Assembly: GCF_964033635.1 (NCBI RefSeq)
Contig: NZ_OZ035533.1
Coordinates: forward strand, 4,836,001 to 4,900,000
Length of the DNA stretch: 64,000 nucleotides
Direction of reading: 5' to 3'
DNA from: Chitinophaga sp. MM2321
Lineage (GTDB): Bacteria; Bacteroidota; Bacteroidia; Chitinophagales; Chitinophagaceae
The translations under genes were made by a program, and so were the position numbers. This document shows, one piece after another, positions 1-8,214 of the stretch. Every line of letters starts with the position of its first letter. The stretch's first letter is position 1. The notes under the pieces were generated by a model. That model was not told the DNA's origin. It searched no databases and saw only the letters and a list, made by a program, of their open reading frames with translations.

Positions 1-479
1 GCACGGGCACAAACGCGCACATATTCTTCGAAAGCAAATATCACTCCCCGGTGACACCAGCCGCCTTTGTTTTCAAGCGCCTGCGGCAGGTCCCAGTGAT
101 ACAGGGTCACATACGGCTCCAGTCCCACTTCCAGGCAGGCATCTATCACCCGGTGGTAGTAGTCGAGCCCCGCCTGGTTCACGCTGCCTGTGCCGTTTGG
201 CATGATGCGCGACCACGACAAGGAGAAACGGAATACGGTGAAGCCCAGCAGTTTAGCCAGCAGAATATCCTGTGTATACCTGTTGTAGAAATCACATGCT
301 ACCAGTGCATGGTTTTTATCTTTGATCTTTCCTTTACGCCGGGAGAAGGTATCCCAGATAGAGGCGCCTTTACCATCCTGCTCACTGGCGCCTTCATTCT
401 GAAACGCGGAAATCGTGACTCCCCAGAGGAAATCATCGCCGAAATCCTTTCGCGTAAAGGGTATGGCAGTTTGTTGCAT
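1..479 (-). CDS. GH1 family beta-glycosidase, N-terminal part (cut by window edge)
   Basis: The reverse strand is open from an ATG at 477-479 to the window edge and gives about 159 residues. They match the start of glycoside hydrolase family 1: a DDFLWGVTISAFQNEGA stretch (family pattern FxWGxAtaAyQxEGa), SIWDTF, the HALVACDFYNRYTQDI region, FRFSLSWSRIMPNG, and LYHWDLPQALENKGGW. Family members hydrolyse beta-glucosides, beta-galactosides or their 6-phosphates. The catalytic acid/base (TxNEP) and nucleophile (xENG) lie outside the window, so activity and substrate cannot be judged. No signal peptide is visible, so it is probably cytoplasmic. It is divergent from the FGE gene at 635. Confidence 0.9.
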   Translation of the reverse strand, partial: MQQTAIPFTRKDFGDDFLWGVTISAFQNEGASEQDGKGASIWDTFSRRKGKIKDKNHALVACDFYNRYTQDILLAKLLGFTVFRFSLSWSRIMPNGTGSVNQAGLDYYHRVIDACLEVGLEPYVTLYHWDLPQALENKGGWCHRGVIFAFEEYVRVCAR

Positions 480-571
480 AAGCAATACCAATGATAACCG
501 GCACCGGCATGGCACCGGAACCGAATGAAGGTGCAGTTTACAATAGTTTGGATAAATAAATCATTATAAAA

Positions 572-606
572 TTGTTACCTATCGCCTTTTTTTATTGCTA
601 TTTTTG
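572..606 (+). promoter_or_regulatory. Candidate Bacteroidota-type promoter for the FGE gene
   Basis: A perfect TAnnTTTG -7 box (TATTTTTG) lies at 599-606 and a TTG at 572-574, separated by 24 bp, just above the commonly quoted spacer range. The start codon of the FGE gene is 29 bases downstream. Motif match only. Confidence 0.35.
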
Positions 607-634
607 ATATTATCTCGCTAATCAAACGAAGTTA

Positions 635-1705
635 ATGTTAAGAAGTAACCAATTTATCAATATTTGTGTACTGCTGGGATTAACAGGCCTGAGTGCCTGC
701 GGTGTCAACAGCGGAACAAAGGACAAGCAGGCCGTGGCAACAACGGAAACGGATACACTGAATAAGATGGTACTCATTCCGGGTGGCACCTTCAGTATGG
801 GAGCGGACGACAGCACCGGCATCGCGGATGAATACCCCAAACACAGTGTGCAGGTGGATAGTTTCTGGATGGATGAACACGAAGTGACCAACCAGGAATT
901 TGCGGCCTTCGTAGCCGCCACAGGGTATGTGACCACGGCGGAAAAACCTATTACCAAAGAAGAACTGATGGCGAGTATGCCCCCCGGTTCTCCGGAACCG
1001 GATAGCAGCATGATGGCAGCAGGCGCACTGATATTCACCCCTCCTGATCATGCGGTACCTTTTAATGATGTATCACAATGGTGGAGTTTTGAACCCGGCG
1101 CTAACTGGAAGCATCCCAATGGGGTGGGTAAAGACGTGCCCAACAACGACCGGCTGCCCGTAACGCAGGTATCGTGGCTGGATGCACAGGCTTATGCCAA
1201 ATGGGCCGGCAAGCGGCTGCCTACAGAAGCAGAATGGGAATATGCCGCGCGGGGCGGCCTGTCCGGACAACTATACCCCTGGGGGAATGAAGCCCTCACC
1301 AGCGGCAAACCAAAAGCCAATACCTGGAATGGCAACTTTCCTTATCACAATACCGAAACTGATGGCTTTTATGGTACAGCACCTGTGAAATCGTATAGTC
1401 CTAATAGTTACCAGTTGTATGATATGTCGGGGAATGTATGGGAATGGTGTGCAGACTGGTATGATGCCAACTACTATGCACAGGGAGAAAACGGTGTCGT
1501 GAACCCGGCTGGTCCGGCCAAAGGTTTTGACCCCGAAGATCCGTCGGCGGACAAACGGGTGATCAGAGGTGGTTCCTACATGTGCAGTGATGAGTATTGC
1601 CGGGGTTACCGCGTATCAGCACGTATGAAAACAACCCCCGAATCGGGCCTGGCTAATCTTGGTTTCCGGTGCGCACGTTCAGTGGGGGATCGCGGAAGTA
1701 AGTAA
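635..1705 (+). CDS. Formylglycine-generating enzyme (SUMF1/FGE family), lipoprotein
   Basis: 356 residues. The N-terminus is a lipoprotein signal with lipobox LSAC, Cys at about residue 22, so the mature protein should be membrane-anchored outside the cytoplasm. The rest is one FGE-sulfatase domain: MVLIPGGTFSMGAD, WMDEHEVTNQEFAAFV, KRLPTEAEWEYAARGG, DMSGNVWEWCADW and GLANLGFRCARS. FGE oxidises a Cys or Ser of type I sulfatases to formylglycine. Many family members lack the active-site cysteines, but this one has GGSYMCSDEYC with Cys317 and Cys322, the same spacing as the catalytic pair of human SUMF1, so true FGE activity is plausible. No sulfatase gene is in the window. Its 3' end overlaps the convergent DsbA-like gene by 27 bases. 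Confidence 0.88.
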   Translation: MLRSNQFINICVLLGLTGLSACGVNSGTKDKQAVATTETDTLNKMVLIPGGTFSMGADDSTGIADEYPKHSVQVDSFWMDEHEVTNQEFAAFVAATGYVTTAEKPITKEELMASMPPGSPEPDSSMMAAGALIFTPPDHAVPFNDVSQWWSFEPGANWKHPNGVGKDVPNNDRLPVTQVSWLDAQAYAKWAGKRLPTEAEWEYAARGGLSGQLYPWGNEALTSGKPKANTWNGNFPYHNTETDGFYGTAPVKSYSPNSYQLYDMSGNVWEWCADWYDANYYAQGENGVVNPAGPAKGFDPEDPSADKRVIRGGSYMCSDEYCRGYRVSARMKTTPESGLANLGFRCARSVGDRGSK

Positions 1706-2188
1706 ACTGTAATCACCATTATAGCGTTTGCCATTGATAAAGAAAGTGGGTGTGCCATTTACACCACTGCGCACACCGCTTTCGAAATCAGCTTCTACTT
1801 TGCTGAGCAGCGTGTTATCTTCCATGTCTTCCCGAAATTTTTCGGGGTCCAGGTCAAGTTCTTTTGCCAGCCGTGAAAAAAGGGTTTCACTAAAAAGTTG
1901 CTGATGGCTGTACAGCGCATCAAACATTTCCCAGTATTTGCCTTGCCGGCTGGCGGCTTCAGCTGCCAATGCAGCATCCATAGCATATTCATGCGATTCT
2001 GACAGCGGAAAATTCCGGAAAACAAACTTCAGTGTTTCCCCTGCGCGTTGTTGTACTTCCTTTACAATAAGAAAAGCGGCTGCACAATAAGGACATTGAA
2101 AGTCGCCATATTCTACCAGTTCAGTTGCCGCACTGGTGCCACCTGCAATATGATCATGACTATTGACGGGAGGAATAAGAGATGCCAT
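1679..2188 (-). CDS. DsbA-like thioredoxin-fold protein
   Basis: 169 residues with a single DsbA-type thioredoxin domain (DSBA-like/Thioredoxin_4). The redox motif CPYC is at residues 32-35 after YGDFQ. The helical insertion typical of DsbA follows, and the cis-proline loop reads GVNGTPTFFINGKRY. There is no signal peptide or lipobox, so it is predicted cytoplasmic, more like the single-domain stress-related DsbA homologues than periplasmic DsbA. The electron partner is unknown. It converges on the FGE gene with overlapping 3' ends, an arrangement that gives no functional link. Confidence 0.85.
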   Translation of the reverse strand: MASLIPPVNSHDHIAGGTSAATELVEYGDFQCPYCAAAFLIVKEVQQRAGETLKFVFRNFPLSESHEYAMDAALAAEAASRQGKYWEMFDALYSHQQLFSETLFSRLAKELDLDPEKFREDMEDNTLLSKVEADFESGVRSGVNGTPTFFINGKRYNGDYSLLTSAIPH

Positions 2189-2256
2189 AAAAATACAAAT
2201 TGTGGTTTCCGTATTTTTATATAAACATCCGGGTGCAGATAATGTTTGCTATAAAC

Positions 2257-2288
2257 AAAAAAGCCACGGTGGCGGACCGTGGCTTTTT
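2257..2288 (-). terminator. Intrinsic terminator after blaR1
   Basis: A 10-bp perfect stem (AAGCCACGGT at 2261-2270 with its complement at 2276-2285) closes a 5-base loop. It is flanked by A and T runs, so it can end transcription of blaR1 on the minus strand. It lies about 20 bases past the blaR1 stop. Confidence 0.85.
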
Positions 2289-2305
2289 GTATCCTGATAA
2301 AATAA

Positions 2306-3877
2306 TTATTTAATAACCCGGATAGAATCCAGCAGATCTACACCTGATTTAAAGCCGACCACCCTGATAACATTGGTGGTATCTCCACCCGACTTTAAAG
2401 TCGTTCCTTGAGCGGCACCTGGTTTTGTGGTAACAATAATCACCCCGTTTGCTCCCTTCTCTCCATATAAACTGGTAGCTGACTGACCTTTCAGAACATC
2501 TATATGTTCTATATCAGCCGGGTTCATCTCCTTCATAGCAGTTGGCGGTGCAATTTTCCCATTTATTACCCATAAAGGATCAGGTTTGTTACCTGTTATA
2601 ACTGTCACGTTAGCCTTGGGGGCGGCAGGACCCTTCCTGGTAACAATGCTTATCACTCCATTCCTTGCCTTTTCGCCATATTTTGCGACCATTTCATCCT
2701 TCACATCATCATTTTTCCATACCTCTATTGTTTCAATATCGTGGCTATTCAAAGCAGCTACTGCTATTTTGTTGCTGAGTTTTCCGTCCAGCAGGTACAC
2801 TGCGTTATCCGGAAGTTTATCCAGCTTTGGCGCAGGTGGTGGTGCAGGCGGTACGGGTGGTGCAGGAGGCACAGGCGCCACTCCGATGATGGACGCTTTT
2901 GGCGGAGCCGGTGGTGCTTTGGGTGCTTTAGGTGGAAGTGGGGCCGGTTGCGGCGTTGGTGGAATCGTATCTGTTTTTTCCGGGTGGCTTACCTGTTGCA
3001 CAGCAACAGTTGCCCGGCTGTAATTGAGTGATAGTACCAATCCACCAACCAGCATGCCTGACACCAGGTAGCGCACCAGCTGATAACCTGATGATTTTTT
3101 CTTGTTCATCATGATGATCCTGTTTTTTAGATGTGAGAAATTGAAATTGTTTGCGATGGCCGTCGCATATGGGATCCCACTTACTTTAATCAGGCTGTAC
3201 TGATAAGTTGTTTTATCAACGCCCTGCCGGAGCAGGTATCTGTCGGTAATAAATTCGAGGTTTTCACGGATGGCAGTGGTCATGAGCCAGGCGCCCGGAT
3301 TGAACCAGTAAAAAATATTGTTCAGTTCCCCCAGCAAAACATCTGCGCTGTGCCACTGGCGTACATGCACTTTTTCATGACGCAGTATGGCAGGTAGTTC
3401 CATGGCCTTGTGCAGGGAGGGATTGATATAGATCTGCCGGAAAAACGAGAAGGGATTTACCTGCTGTTGGAGCAGGTGTACGCGGAAACCGTTTATCTCC
3501 CCACGTTCCGACCGGCTGTGTATCTTCCATAATGAAAAAAGCTGTATAGAAAAGCGTATAGCCATTAGCGATACCCCTACCCAAAAAATATATACCAGCG
3601 CCGTCCAGATGGTAAAAACAGGTGCAGGCGCCTGCCATGCGCTGAAATCAGGTACATAGGTCATTACATTTCCTGCAATGGTTTCATGCCTGTTGATAAA
3701 ATCATCGATGGAAATGAGCGGGAAAAGGGAGGATAAAATGATCCCACCTATTAGATACACTCTGTTAAGCGTATAAAAGGTAAGCCTGCGCAAACCGATA
3801 TGATAAGCAAGAAAGAATAATGTGAGGGCGATATTTGCTTTTAACAGATATATTAAGATAGCAGGTACCATAACCAC
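2306..3877 (-). CDS. BlaR1-type M56 metallopeptidase with two SusC-plug-like C-terminal repeats
   Basis: 523 residues. The N-terminal part carries membrane helices (about 5-25, 40-58, 88-112) and a cytosolic M56 zinc peptidase region with HEKVH at 167-171. A further hydrophobic segment near 268-288 leads to a proline-rich linker (about 305-350, PPAPP repeats). After this come two related modules: VYLLDGK...DIETIEVWK...YGEKARNGVISIVT, and PLWVINGK...DIEHIDVLKG...LYGEKGANGVIIVTT. These resemble the plug signature of SusC proteins. In the family BlaR1 senses a signal and triggers loss of the BlaI repressor. The C-terminus here is not a beta-lactam-binding transpeptidase domain, so the ligand is unknown. 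It starts 8 bases after blaI and forms an operon with it. Confidence 0.88.
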   Translation of the reverse strand: MVMVPAILIYLLKANIALTLFFLAYHIGLRRLTFYTLNRVYLIGGIILSSLFPLISIDDFINRHETIAGNVMTYVPDFSAWQAPAPVFTIWTALVYIFWVGVSLMAIRFSIQLFSLWKIHSRSERGEINGFRVHLLQQQVNPFSFFRQIYINPSLHKAMELPAILRHEKVHVRQWHSADVLLGELNNIFYWFNPGAWLMTTAIRENLEFITDRYLLRQGVDKTTYQYSLIKVSGIPYATAIANNFNFSHLKNRIIMMNKKKSSGYQLVRYLVSGMLVGGLVLSLNYSRATVAVQQVSHPEKTDTIPPTPQPAPLPPKAPKAPPAPPKASIIGVAPVPPAPPVPPAPPPAPKLDKLPDNAVYLLDGKLSNKIAVAALNSHDIETIEVWKNDDVKDEMVAKYGEKARNGVISIVTRKGPAAPKANVTVITGNKPDPLWVINGKIAPPTAMKEMNPADIEHIDVLKGQSATSLYGEKGANGVIIVTTKPGAAQGTTLKSGGDTTNVIRVVGFKSGVDLLDSIRVIK

Positions 3878-3885
3878 GATTTTAT

Positions 3886-4245
3886 TTATTTGCCGTTTTC
3901 TATCATGCGGATTATTTCTTTCAGCTCATCAGGACTGATCTTCTTCTCCTTTGCAAAGAAGGATACCAGCTCTTTATACGAGTTTTCGAAATAGTCTTTT
4001 ACAAAGCCATTCATAAACTTCTTTTTATAGGCAGCTTCCTCCATTAATGGCGTATACTCATATACGTTACCTACCTTATGGCTTGCCACAAATCCTTTCT
4101 TTTCCAGGTTCTTAATGGTAGAAGCCAGGGTGGTATACGGAGGAACCGGTGCTATATGTATTTCCAGAAAATCTTTCACAAAACCTTTTCCCGCTTTCCA
4201 GATAGCAAGCATAGCAGCTTCTTCCTGTTGGGTCAGTTTTTCCAT
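3886..4245 (-). CDS. BlaI/MecI/CopY family transcriptional repressor
   Basis: About 119 residues from MEKLTQQEEAAMLAIW. An in-frame ATG six codons upstream (4263) is less likely because it would sit almost on the predicted transcript start. The domain is the BlaI/penicillinase-repressor winged helix: an N-terminal helix, VKDFLEI..VPPYTTLASTIKNLEKKGFVASHKVGNVYEYTPL (recognition helix and wing), and a C-terminal dimerisation helix (FVKDYFENSYKELVSFF). Such repressors bind palindromes over their own promoter and are removed by the partner BlaR1 protease, encoded 8 bases downstream. The two palindromes at 4264-4298 are the likely operators, which implies autoregulation. Confidence 0.92.
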   Translation of the reverse strand: MEKLTQQEEAAMLAIWKAGKGFVKDFLEIHIAPVPPYTTLASTIKNLEKKGFVASHKVGNVYEYTPLMEEAAYKKKFMNGFVKDYFENSYKELVSFFAKEKKISPDELKEIIRMIENGK

Positions 4246-4263
4246 AATTATTTTATTTATCAA

Positions 4264-4308
4264 TTACGATTGTTTCGTAAAACTACGAATGTTTCGTAAT
4301 AATGCAAA
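4264..4308 (-). promoter_or_regulatory. blaI promoter with two tandem operator palindromes
   Basis: On the minus strand TTTG (4305-4308), a 19-bp spacer and TAGTTTTA (4278-4285, one mismatch to TAnnTTTG) form a promoter. Two palindromes lie on it: TACGAATGTTTCGTA at 4284-4298 (perfect 6-3-6, inside the spacer) and TTACGATTGTTTCGTAA at 4264-4280 (6-5-6, over the -7 box and probable start). Their starts are 19-20 bp apart. Repression by blocking RNA polymerase is inferred from position. Confidence 0.7.
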
Positions 4309-4341
4309 TTTTTATTTTTGAAGATGGATTAAAATAAAAAT

Positions 4342-4372
4342 CCCCTGATAAAACTTTACGTTTCATCAGGGG
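4342..4372 (-). terminator. Intrinsic terminator between tlpA-like gene and blaI
   Basis: CCCCTGAT (4342-4349) pairs with ATCAGGGG (4365-4372). The stem continues inside with AAAC/GTTT after one mismatch. On the minus strand it is followed by a T-rich run (ATTTTTATTTT). It lies 25 bases past the stop of the upstream thioredoxin gene. Confidence 0.8.
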
Positions 4373-4397
4373 AAGTAATTTCTTTTTACGGGGAAGT

Positions 4398-5537
4398 TTA
4401 TTGCAATATTTCTCCCAGTTTCTCTTCCAGGGCTTCGCCGCGCAGGTTTTTGGCAATGATCTTTCCTTTAGGATTGATCAGTACATTCTGCGGGATGGCG
4501 CGTACACCGTAAAGTTCAGCTGCCGCATTCTTCCAGCCCTTCAGGTCTGAAACATGCGTCCAGGTGAGTTTATCGGCATCTATAGCCGCCTGCCATTTAT
4601 TCTTTTTATCATCCAGGGAAACGCCCAGGATTTCAAATCCTTTTGCTTTGAATTTATTGTATGCCTTCACTACATTGGGGTTCTCTGCACGGCAGGGTCC
4701 GCACCAACTGGCCCAGAAGTCTACCAACACATATTTACCCCGGAAAGATGACAGCTTTACCTCTTTACCATTCGCATCTGTCTGCGCAAACTCAATAGCA
4801 GACTGGCCTATCGCCGTTTTCCTGGCAGATTCCAGGCGTTTGGCAAATTCTTTTCCGGAAGGGGATTTTTTTGCATCCTTATTGATTTTCTTAAACAGGG
4901 GAGCTACTTCAGCGGGTTTAAGATCATAACCGGCATACTGGTTTAATACATATACCGCGATAGGGGAAGCAGTATTTTTGCGGAGAAAATCATACTCTAT
5001 CTTTTTCTCTTCGGCATCCAGTTCGTCGTAGTCTGCTTCCAGTTTCTTCAATCCTTCCTCATCCTTATTGGCAGACAATTCCCGGTATTTTTTCTGAAGG
5101 GCGGCGCCTTTTACATTCACGTCTTTCAGTTGCTCCTGTAATTTCCTGTAATCATCATTGGCCCTGGAACCTGTTACCACGGCCTTGCTGATAGAATCTG
5201 TGGTATTGATACTCACCATCCCTTCATCCAGGTATACGGCGAGCATATCACGGCTCATGGACACCTGTTTTTCCGCATTCTTCTGTACCAGCATCAGGCT
5301 GGCCAGTGAAGGCTCTTCCAGGTTGCCGGAAAAAGTGAACTTACCATCTTTCACCTGCGCACTATCGATCACACTTTCACCACCCTTACGCATTCTGATA
5401 TATATAGTAGCAGGGTCCTTCAATTCAGTAACCGTTCCCTCTATGGTAAAAGGCTTACCCGCAGCCGCCGTTTTTTTATCCTGTGCAAACAACATTGCTG
5501 GGAAAAGCATGACGGCGCCTATTATCGATATCTTCAT
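4398..5537 (-). CDS. TlpA-like thioredoxin-domain protein, periplasmic (copy 2)
   Basis: 379 residues. The signal peptide is MKISIIGAVMLFPAMLFAQ, cut near residue 18-19. Residues about 25-120 form a DUF4369-like beta domain (TIEGTVTELKDPATIYI). A charged helical segment follows (about 125-245), then an AhpC/TSA-TlpA thioredoxin domain with WCGPC at 278-282 (Cys279, Cys282), LGVSLDDKKNKW and the cis-Pro loop VRAIPQNVLI. Bacteroidota proteins of this type act as periplasmic thiol oxidoreductases of mostly unknown substrate. It is a paralogue of the gene immediately upstream (5609-6691) with a near-identical redox region, which suggests a tandem duplication. The spacing to that gene is 71 bases. 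Confidence 0.88.
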   Translation of the reverse strand: MKISIIGAVMLFPAMLFAQDKKTAAAGKPFTIEGTVTELKDPATIYIRMRKGGESVIDSAQVKDGKFTFSGNLEEPSLASLMLVQKNAEKQVSMSRDMLAVYLDEGMVSINTTDSISKAVVTGSRANDDYRKLQEQLKDVNVKGAALQKKYRELSANKDEEGLKKLEADYDELDAEEKKIEYDFLRKNTASPIAVYVLNQYAGYDLKPAEVAPLFKKINKDAKKSPSGKEFAKRLESARKTAIGQSAIEFAQTDANGKEVKLSSFRGKYVLVDFWASWCGPCRAENPNVVKAYNKFKAKGFEILGVSLDDKKNKWQAAIDADKLTWTHVSDLKGWKNAAAELYGVRAIPQNVLINPKGKIIAKNLRGEALEEKLGEILQ

Positions 5538-5608
5538 TGATCTTAAAATTTACGAATAACAAATTTCAAGTATCAGGCGATCATTGCCAACCTGATTTTG
5601 ATAAGCGG

Positions 5609-6691
5609 CTATTTCAGTAACTCCTGCAATTTCTCTTCCAGCTGTGCTCCCCGCAGATTCCTGGCAATGATCTTACCATCCGGATCAATGAGGAGATTAG
5701 CCGGAATAGACTGAATGCCATACTGTACAGCTACTTCATTACCCCAACCCTGCAAATCGGATACCTGGGTCCAGGCAAGGCCATCTTGTTTCACGGCACG
5801 CAGCCAGCGGTCACGGTCGTTGTCCAGGGACACGCCCAGGATCGTGAAATTCTTATCCTTGAATTTGTTATAAGCCTTTACTACATTGGGATTCTCCTGC
5901 CGGCATGGTCCGCACCAGCTGGCCCAGAAATCCACCAATACATACTTACCGCGGAATGATGACAGTTTAACAGGCTCCCCCTTTTCATTGTGCTGCGAAA
6001 AGTCATCTGCAGGAATATCCACCGCATTTGCCTTCAGGCTTTTTATATAGGCGGTGACGCTTTCCCCATACGGACTTTCCTGAACGGATTTATCCAGTGA
6101 TGCAAACAGCCGCTGAAATTCTTCCGGTTCCACGCGGGAGCGTAATTCATTCATCATCAACCAGATGCTGGCAATACTCTTTGGATGCTCCTTAATGAAG
6201 CCAGTACCCGTTTTCACAATATCCTTGCTAAACTGTTCCGCTTTGGTACGGAAAGCATTTTTTGCCGGCTCGTCCTCCGGGTTGATATTGCTTGCCTCTG
6301 TATTCAATACCTGCGCCCTTTTGATCAATGGATCAAATGCTTTCTGGTACGCCTGCATACTCAATGTATTTTCATTACCCTTTACTGCCGAAGCAATAGG
6401 ATACGTGGCGGTAGTAGTTGTAAAATGAACAGGCTCATTACCGGATACAAACAGCATCGGATAATTAACATCCTGCAGAATCAGGGCATATACAGCCGGC
6501 TCTTTGCCGTTCTTTACCTTAAAGCTGAATTGCTCATTCGCAATAAGTAGTGAGTCGTCCGGATTATTATCCTGGTCATCAAACAGGTATATTTTCTTAC
6601 CGTTACCTCCCTTTACAGTGCCCGATACCTGTTGGGCATACACTCCCGCTGATAATAATATACCTGCGGCTAACAGGAACATTTGCTTCAT
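5609..6691 (-). CDS. TlpA-like thioredoxin-domain protein, periplasmic (copy 1)
   Basis: 360 residues with signal peptide MKQMFLLAAGILLSAGVYAQ. The N-terminal part (about 20-100) is DUF4369-like (VSGTVKGGNGKKIYLFDD), and the middle is helical. The C-terminal TlpA domain has the redox pair in WCGPC (Cys260, Cys263), then ENPNVVKAYNKFKDKNF, LGVSLDNDRDRW and the cis-Pro loop IQSIPANLLI. It shares domain order and long identical stretches (for example KLSSFRGKYVLVDFWASWCG) with the downstream copy, while the middle segments differ, which points to different partners. It is the first gene of a likely two-gene operon with a promoter in 6692-6832. Confidence 0.88.
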   Translation of the reverse strand: MKQMFLLAAGILLSAGVYAQQVSGTVKGGNGKKIYLFDDQDNNPDDSLLIANEQFSFKVKNGKEPAVYALILQDVNYPMLFVSGNEPVHFTTTTATYPIASAVKGNENTLSMQAYQKAFDPLIKRAQVLNTEASNINPEDEPAKNAFRTKAEQFSKDIVKTGTGFIKEHPKSIASIWLMMNELRSRVEPEEFQRLFASLDKSVQESPYGESVTAYIKSLKANAVDIPADDFSQHNEKGEPVKLSSFRGKYVLVDFWASWCGPCRQENPNVVKAYNKFKDKNFTILGVSLDNDRDRWLRAVKQDGLAWTQVSDLQGWGNEVAVQYGIQSIPANLLIDPDGKIIARNLRGAQLEEKLQELLK

Positions 6692-6832
6692 AACTATGAT
6701 TAATTGATTTTTGACCAGGATTTAAATAAAAAAAATGATCCTCCTGGTTGATCTTGTCGATTAAATATAAATAATTAATTATTTATTAACCGCAAAAATA
6801 ACCCAGGAAAATCATTTAAAATCTGTTTACGT

Positions 6833-7426
6833 CTATTTATGTCTTTCTTTTAACACTGCTATAACATCCGCCAGCTGGAATCCCTTGGCTTGCAACAGGA
6901 TAAGATAATGGAACAGCAAATCAGCCGATTCATTGAGAAACAGGTTGTCGTTATTATCTTTTGCTTCGATCACCACTTCCACCGCTTCTTCCCCTACTTT
7001 CTGCGCCATTTTATTAATGCCGCGTGCAAAGAGCTGGGAGGTATAGGATTTTTCGGAAGGATTATTTTTACGGTCTGTAATAACACTTTCCAGTTTAGCG
7101 AGAAAATCGTTGCTTACATTCTGTTCATCCCAGCAGGTATCAGCGCCGGTATGGCATACCGGGCCAACAGGATTGGCTTTGATGAGCAGGGTATCATGAT
7201 CGCAATCGATTTTGATATCCTGCAACAACAGGAAGTTACCACTCTCCTCCCCCTTTGTCCATAAGCGGTTTTTTGAGCGGCTGAAAAAAGTCACCTTTTT
7301 TTCTGCCAGGGTTTTGTCCAGTGCTTCCTGGTTCATGTAACCGAGCATCAGCACTTTATTGGTGGCCGGGTCCTGAATGATAGCCGGTACCAGGCCATCG
7401 GCTGACTTTTGAAAATCTATCTGCAT
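6833..7426 (-). CDS. hisIE: Bifunctional phosphoribosyl-AMP cyclohydrolase / phosphoribosyl-ATP pyrophosphatase
   Basis: About 197 residues from MQIDFQKSADGLVPAII. The ORF has another ATG five codons earlier at 7441, but homologues usually begin here. Residues 1-105 are the HisI cyclohydrolase with KNRLWTKGEESGNF and zinc/metal residues in DCDHD (Cys75) and CHTGADTC (Cys91, Cys98). Residues about 110-197 are the HisE pyrophosphohydrolase (SYTSQLFARGINKMAQKVGEEAVEVVIEA). It catalyses histidine steps 2 and 3. It is the last gene of the his/trp supraoperon, 6-21 bases after hisF depending on the start used. No clear terminator hairpin is seen in the 140 bases after it. Confidence 0.95.
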   Translation of the reverse strand: MQIDFQKSADGLVPAIIQDPATNKVLMLGYMNQEALDKTLAEKKVTFFSRSKNRLWTKGEESGNFLLLQDIKIDCDHDTLLIKANPVGPVCHTGADTCWDEQNVSNDFLAKLESVITDRKNNPSEKSYTSQLFARGINKMAQKVGEEAVEVVIEAKDNNDNLFLNESADLLFHYLILLQAKGFQLADVIAVLKERHK

Positions 7427-7447
7427 ATATGCTTGTTTCAAATATCA

Positions 7448-8203
7448 CTAAAATCTTACGTTCACCCCTTTCTGATAAAGGAAGGTTTTGAGCGCAGGTA
7501 TTTCTATTTCTTTATAATGGAAGATACTGGCTGCCAGCGCCGCATCGGCCTGTGCATTTTCAAAGACGTCCACAAAATGTTCCATATTACCTGCACCGCC
7601 GGAAGCGATAACAGGCACATTCAGGTTTTGCGACAACTTACCGGTAATATCCAGTGCGAAACCTTTCTTTGTTCCGTCGTTATTCATGGAGGTTAGCAGT
7701 ATTTCACCTGCGCCACGGTTCACGGCTTCCCGCGCCCAATCGTAGGCTTTGATGTCCGTTTTTACGCGGCCTCCATTCAGGTATACGAACCAGTCGCCAT
7801 CCTCGAAACGGGTATCAATAGCCAATACAATACACTGACTGCCAAACTCACGGGCCAGTGTATCCACCAGGCCGGGATTTTTGAAGGCTGCCGTGTTCAC
7901 GGATATTTTATCAGCGCCGGATTGCAGTAATATGTTTACATCCTCCACCGCGGCAATGCCACCACCCACGGTAAACGGAATGTTTACATGACGGGCAATG
8001 CGCGTAACCAGCTCCGCTAATGTTTTTCTTCGTTCGTTCGTAGCCGTTATATCCAGAAATACCAGTTCATCAGCACCCTGTTCAGCATACAATGCACCCA
8101 GTTCTATCGGATCACCGGCATCCCGTATATTCTCAAAGTTAATGCCTTTCACGGTACGTCCGTCTTTGATATCCAGGCATGGTATGATGCGTTTGGTCAG
8201 CAT
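7448..8203 (-). CDS. hisF: Imidazole glycerol phosphate synthase, cyclase subunit
   Basis: 251 residues, normal length for HisF, a (beta/alpha)8 barrel. The two catalytic aspartates are in place: Asp11 in IIPCLDI and Asp130 in LAIDTR. VGGGI (79-83) and VIASGGAG bind phosphate. HisF joins with HisH to turn PRFAR and glutamine-derived ammonia into imidazole glycerol phosphate and AICAR. The gene lies 11 bases after hisA and just ahead of hisIE in the distal his block. Confidence 0.97.
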   Translation of the reverse strand: MLTKRIIPCLDIKDGRTVKGINFENIRDAGDPIELGALYAEQGADELVFLDITATNERRKTLAELVTRIARHVNIPFTVGGGIAAVEDVNILLQSGADKISVNTAAFKNPGLVDTLAREFGSQCIVLAIDTRFEDGDWFVYLNGGRVKTDIKAYDWAREAVNRGAGEILLTSMNNDGTKKGFALDITGKLSQNLNVPVIASGGAGNMEHFVDVFENAQADAALAASIFHYKEIEIPALKTFLYQKGVNVRF

Positions 8204-8214
8204 ACAATAATAAT

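Noticed and set aside
51-494. 147-residue open frame on the plus strand at the window start
   Set aside because: It is antisense to the GH1 gene, whose reverse-strand frame has clear family motifs.
500-518. GGCACCGG direct repeat between the GH1 and FGE genes
   Set aside because: Two 8-base copies only. It could be chance in a GC-rich patch, and no regulator is suggested.
2586-3031. Glycine-rich plus-strand open frames
   Set aside because: They are the complement of the proline-rich linker of BlaR1 and have no independent support.
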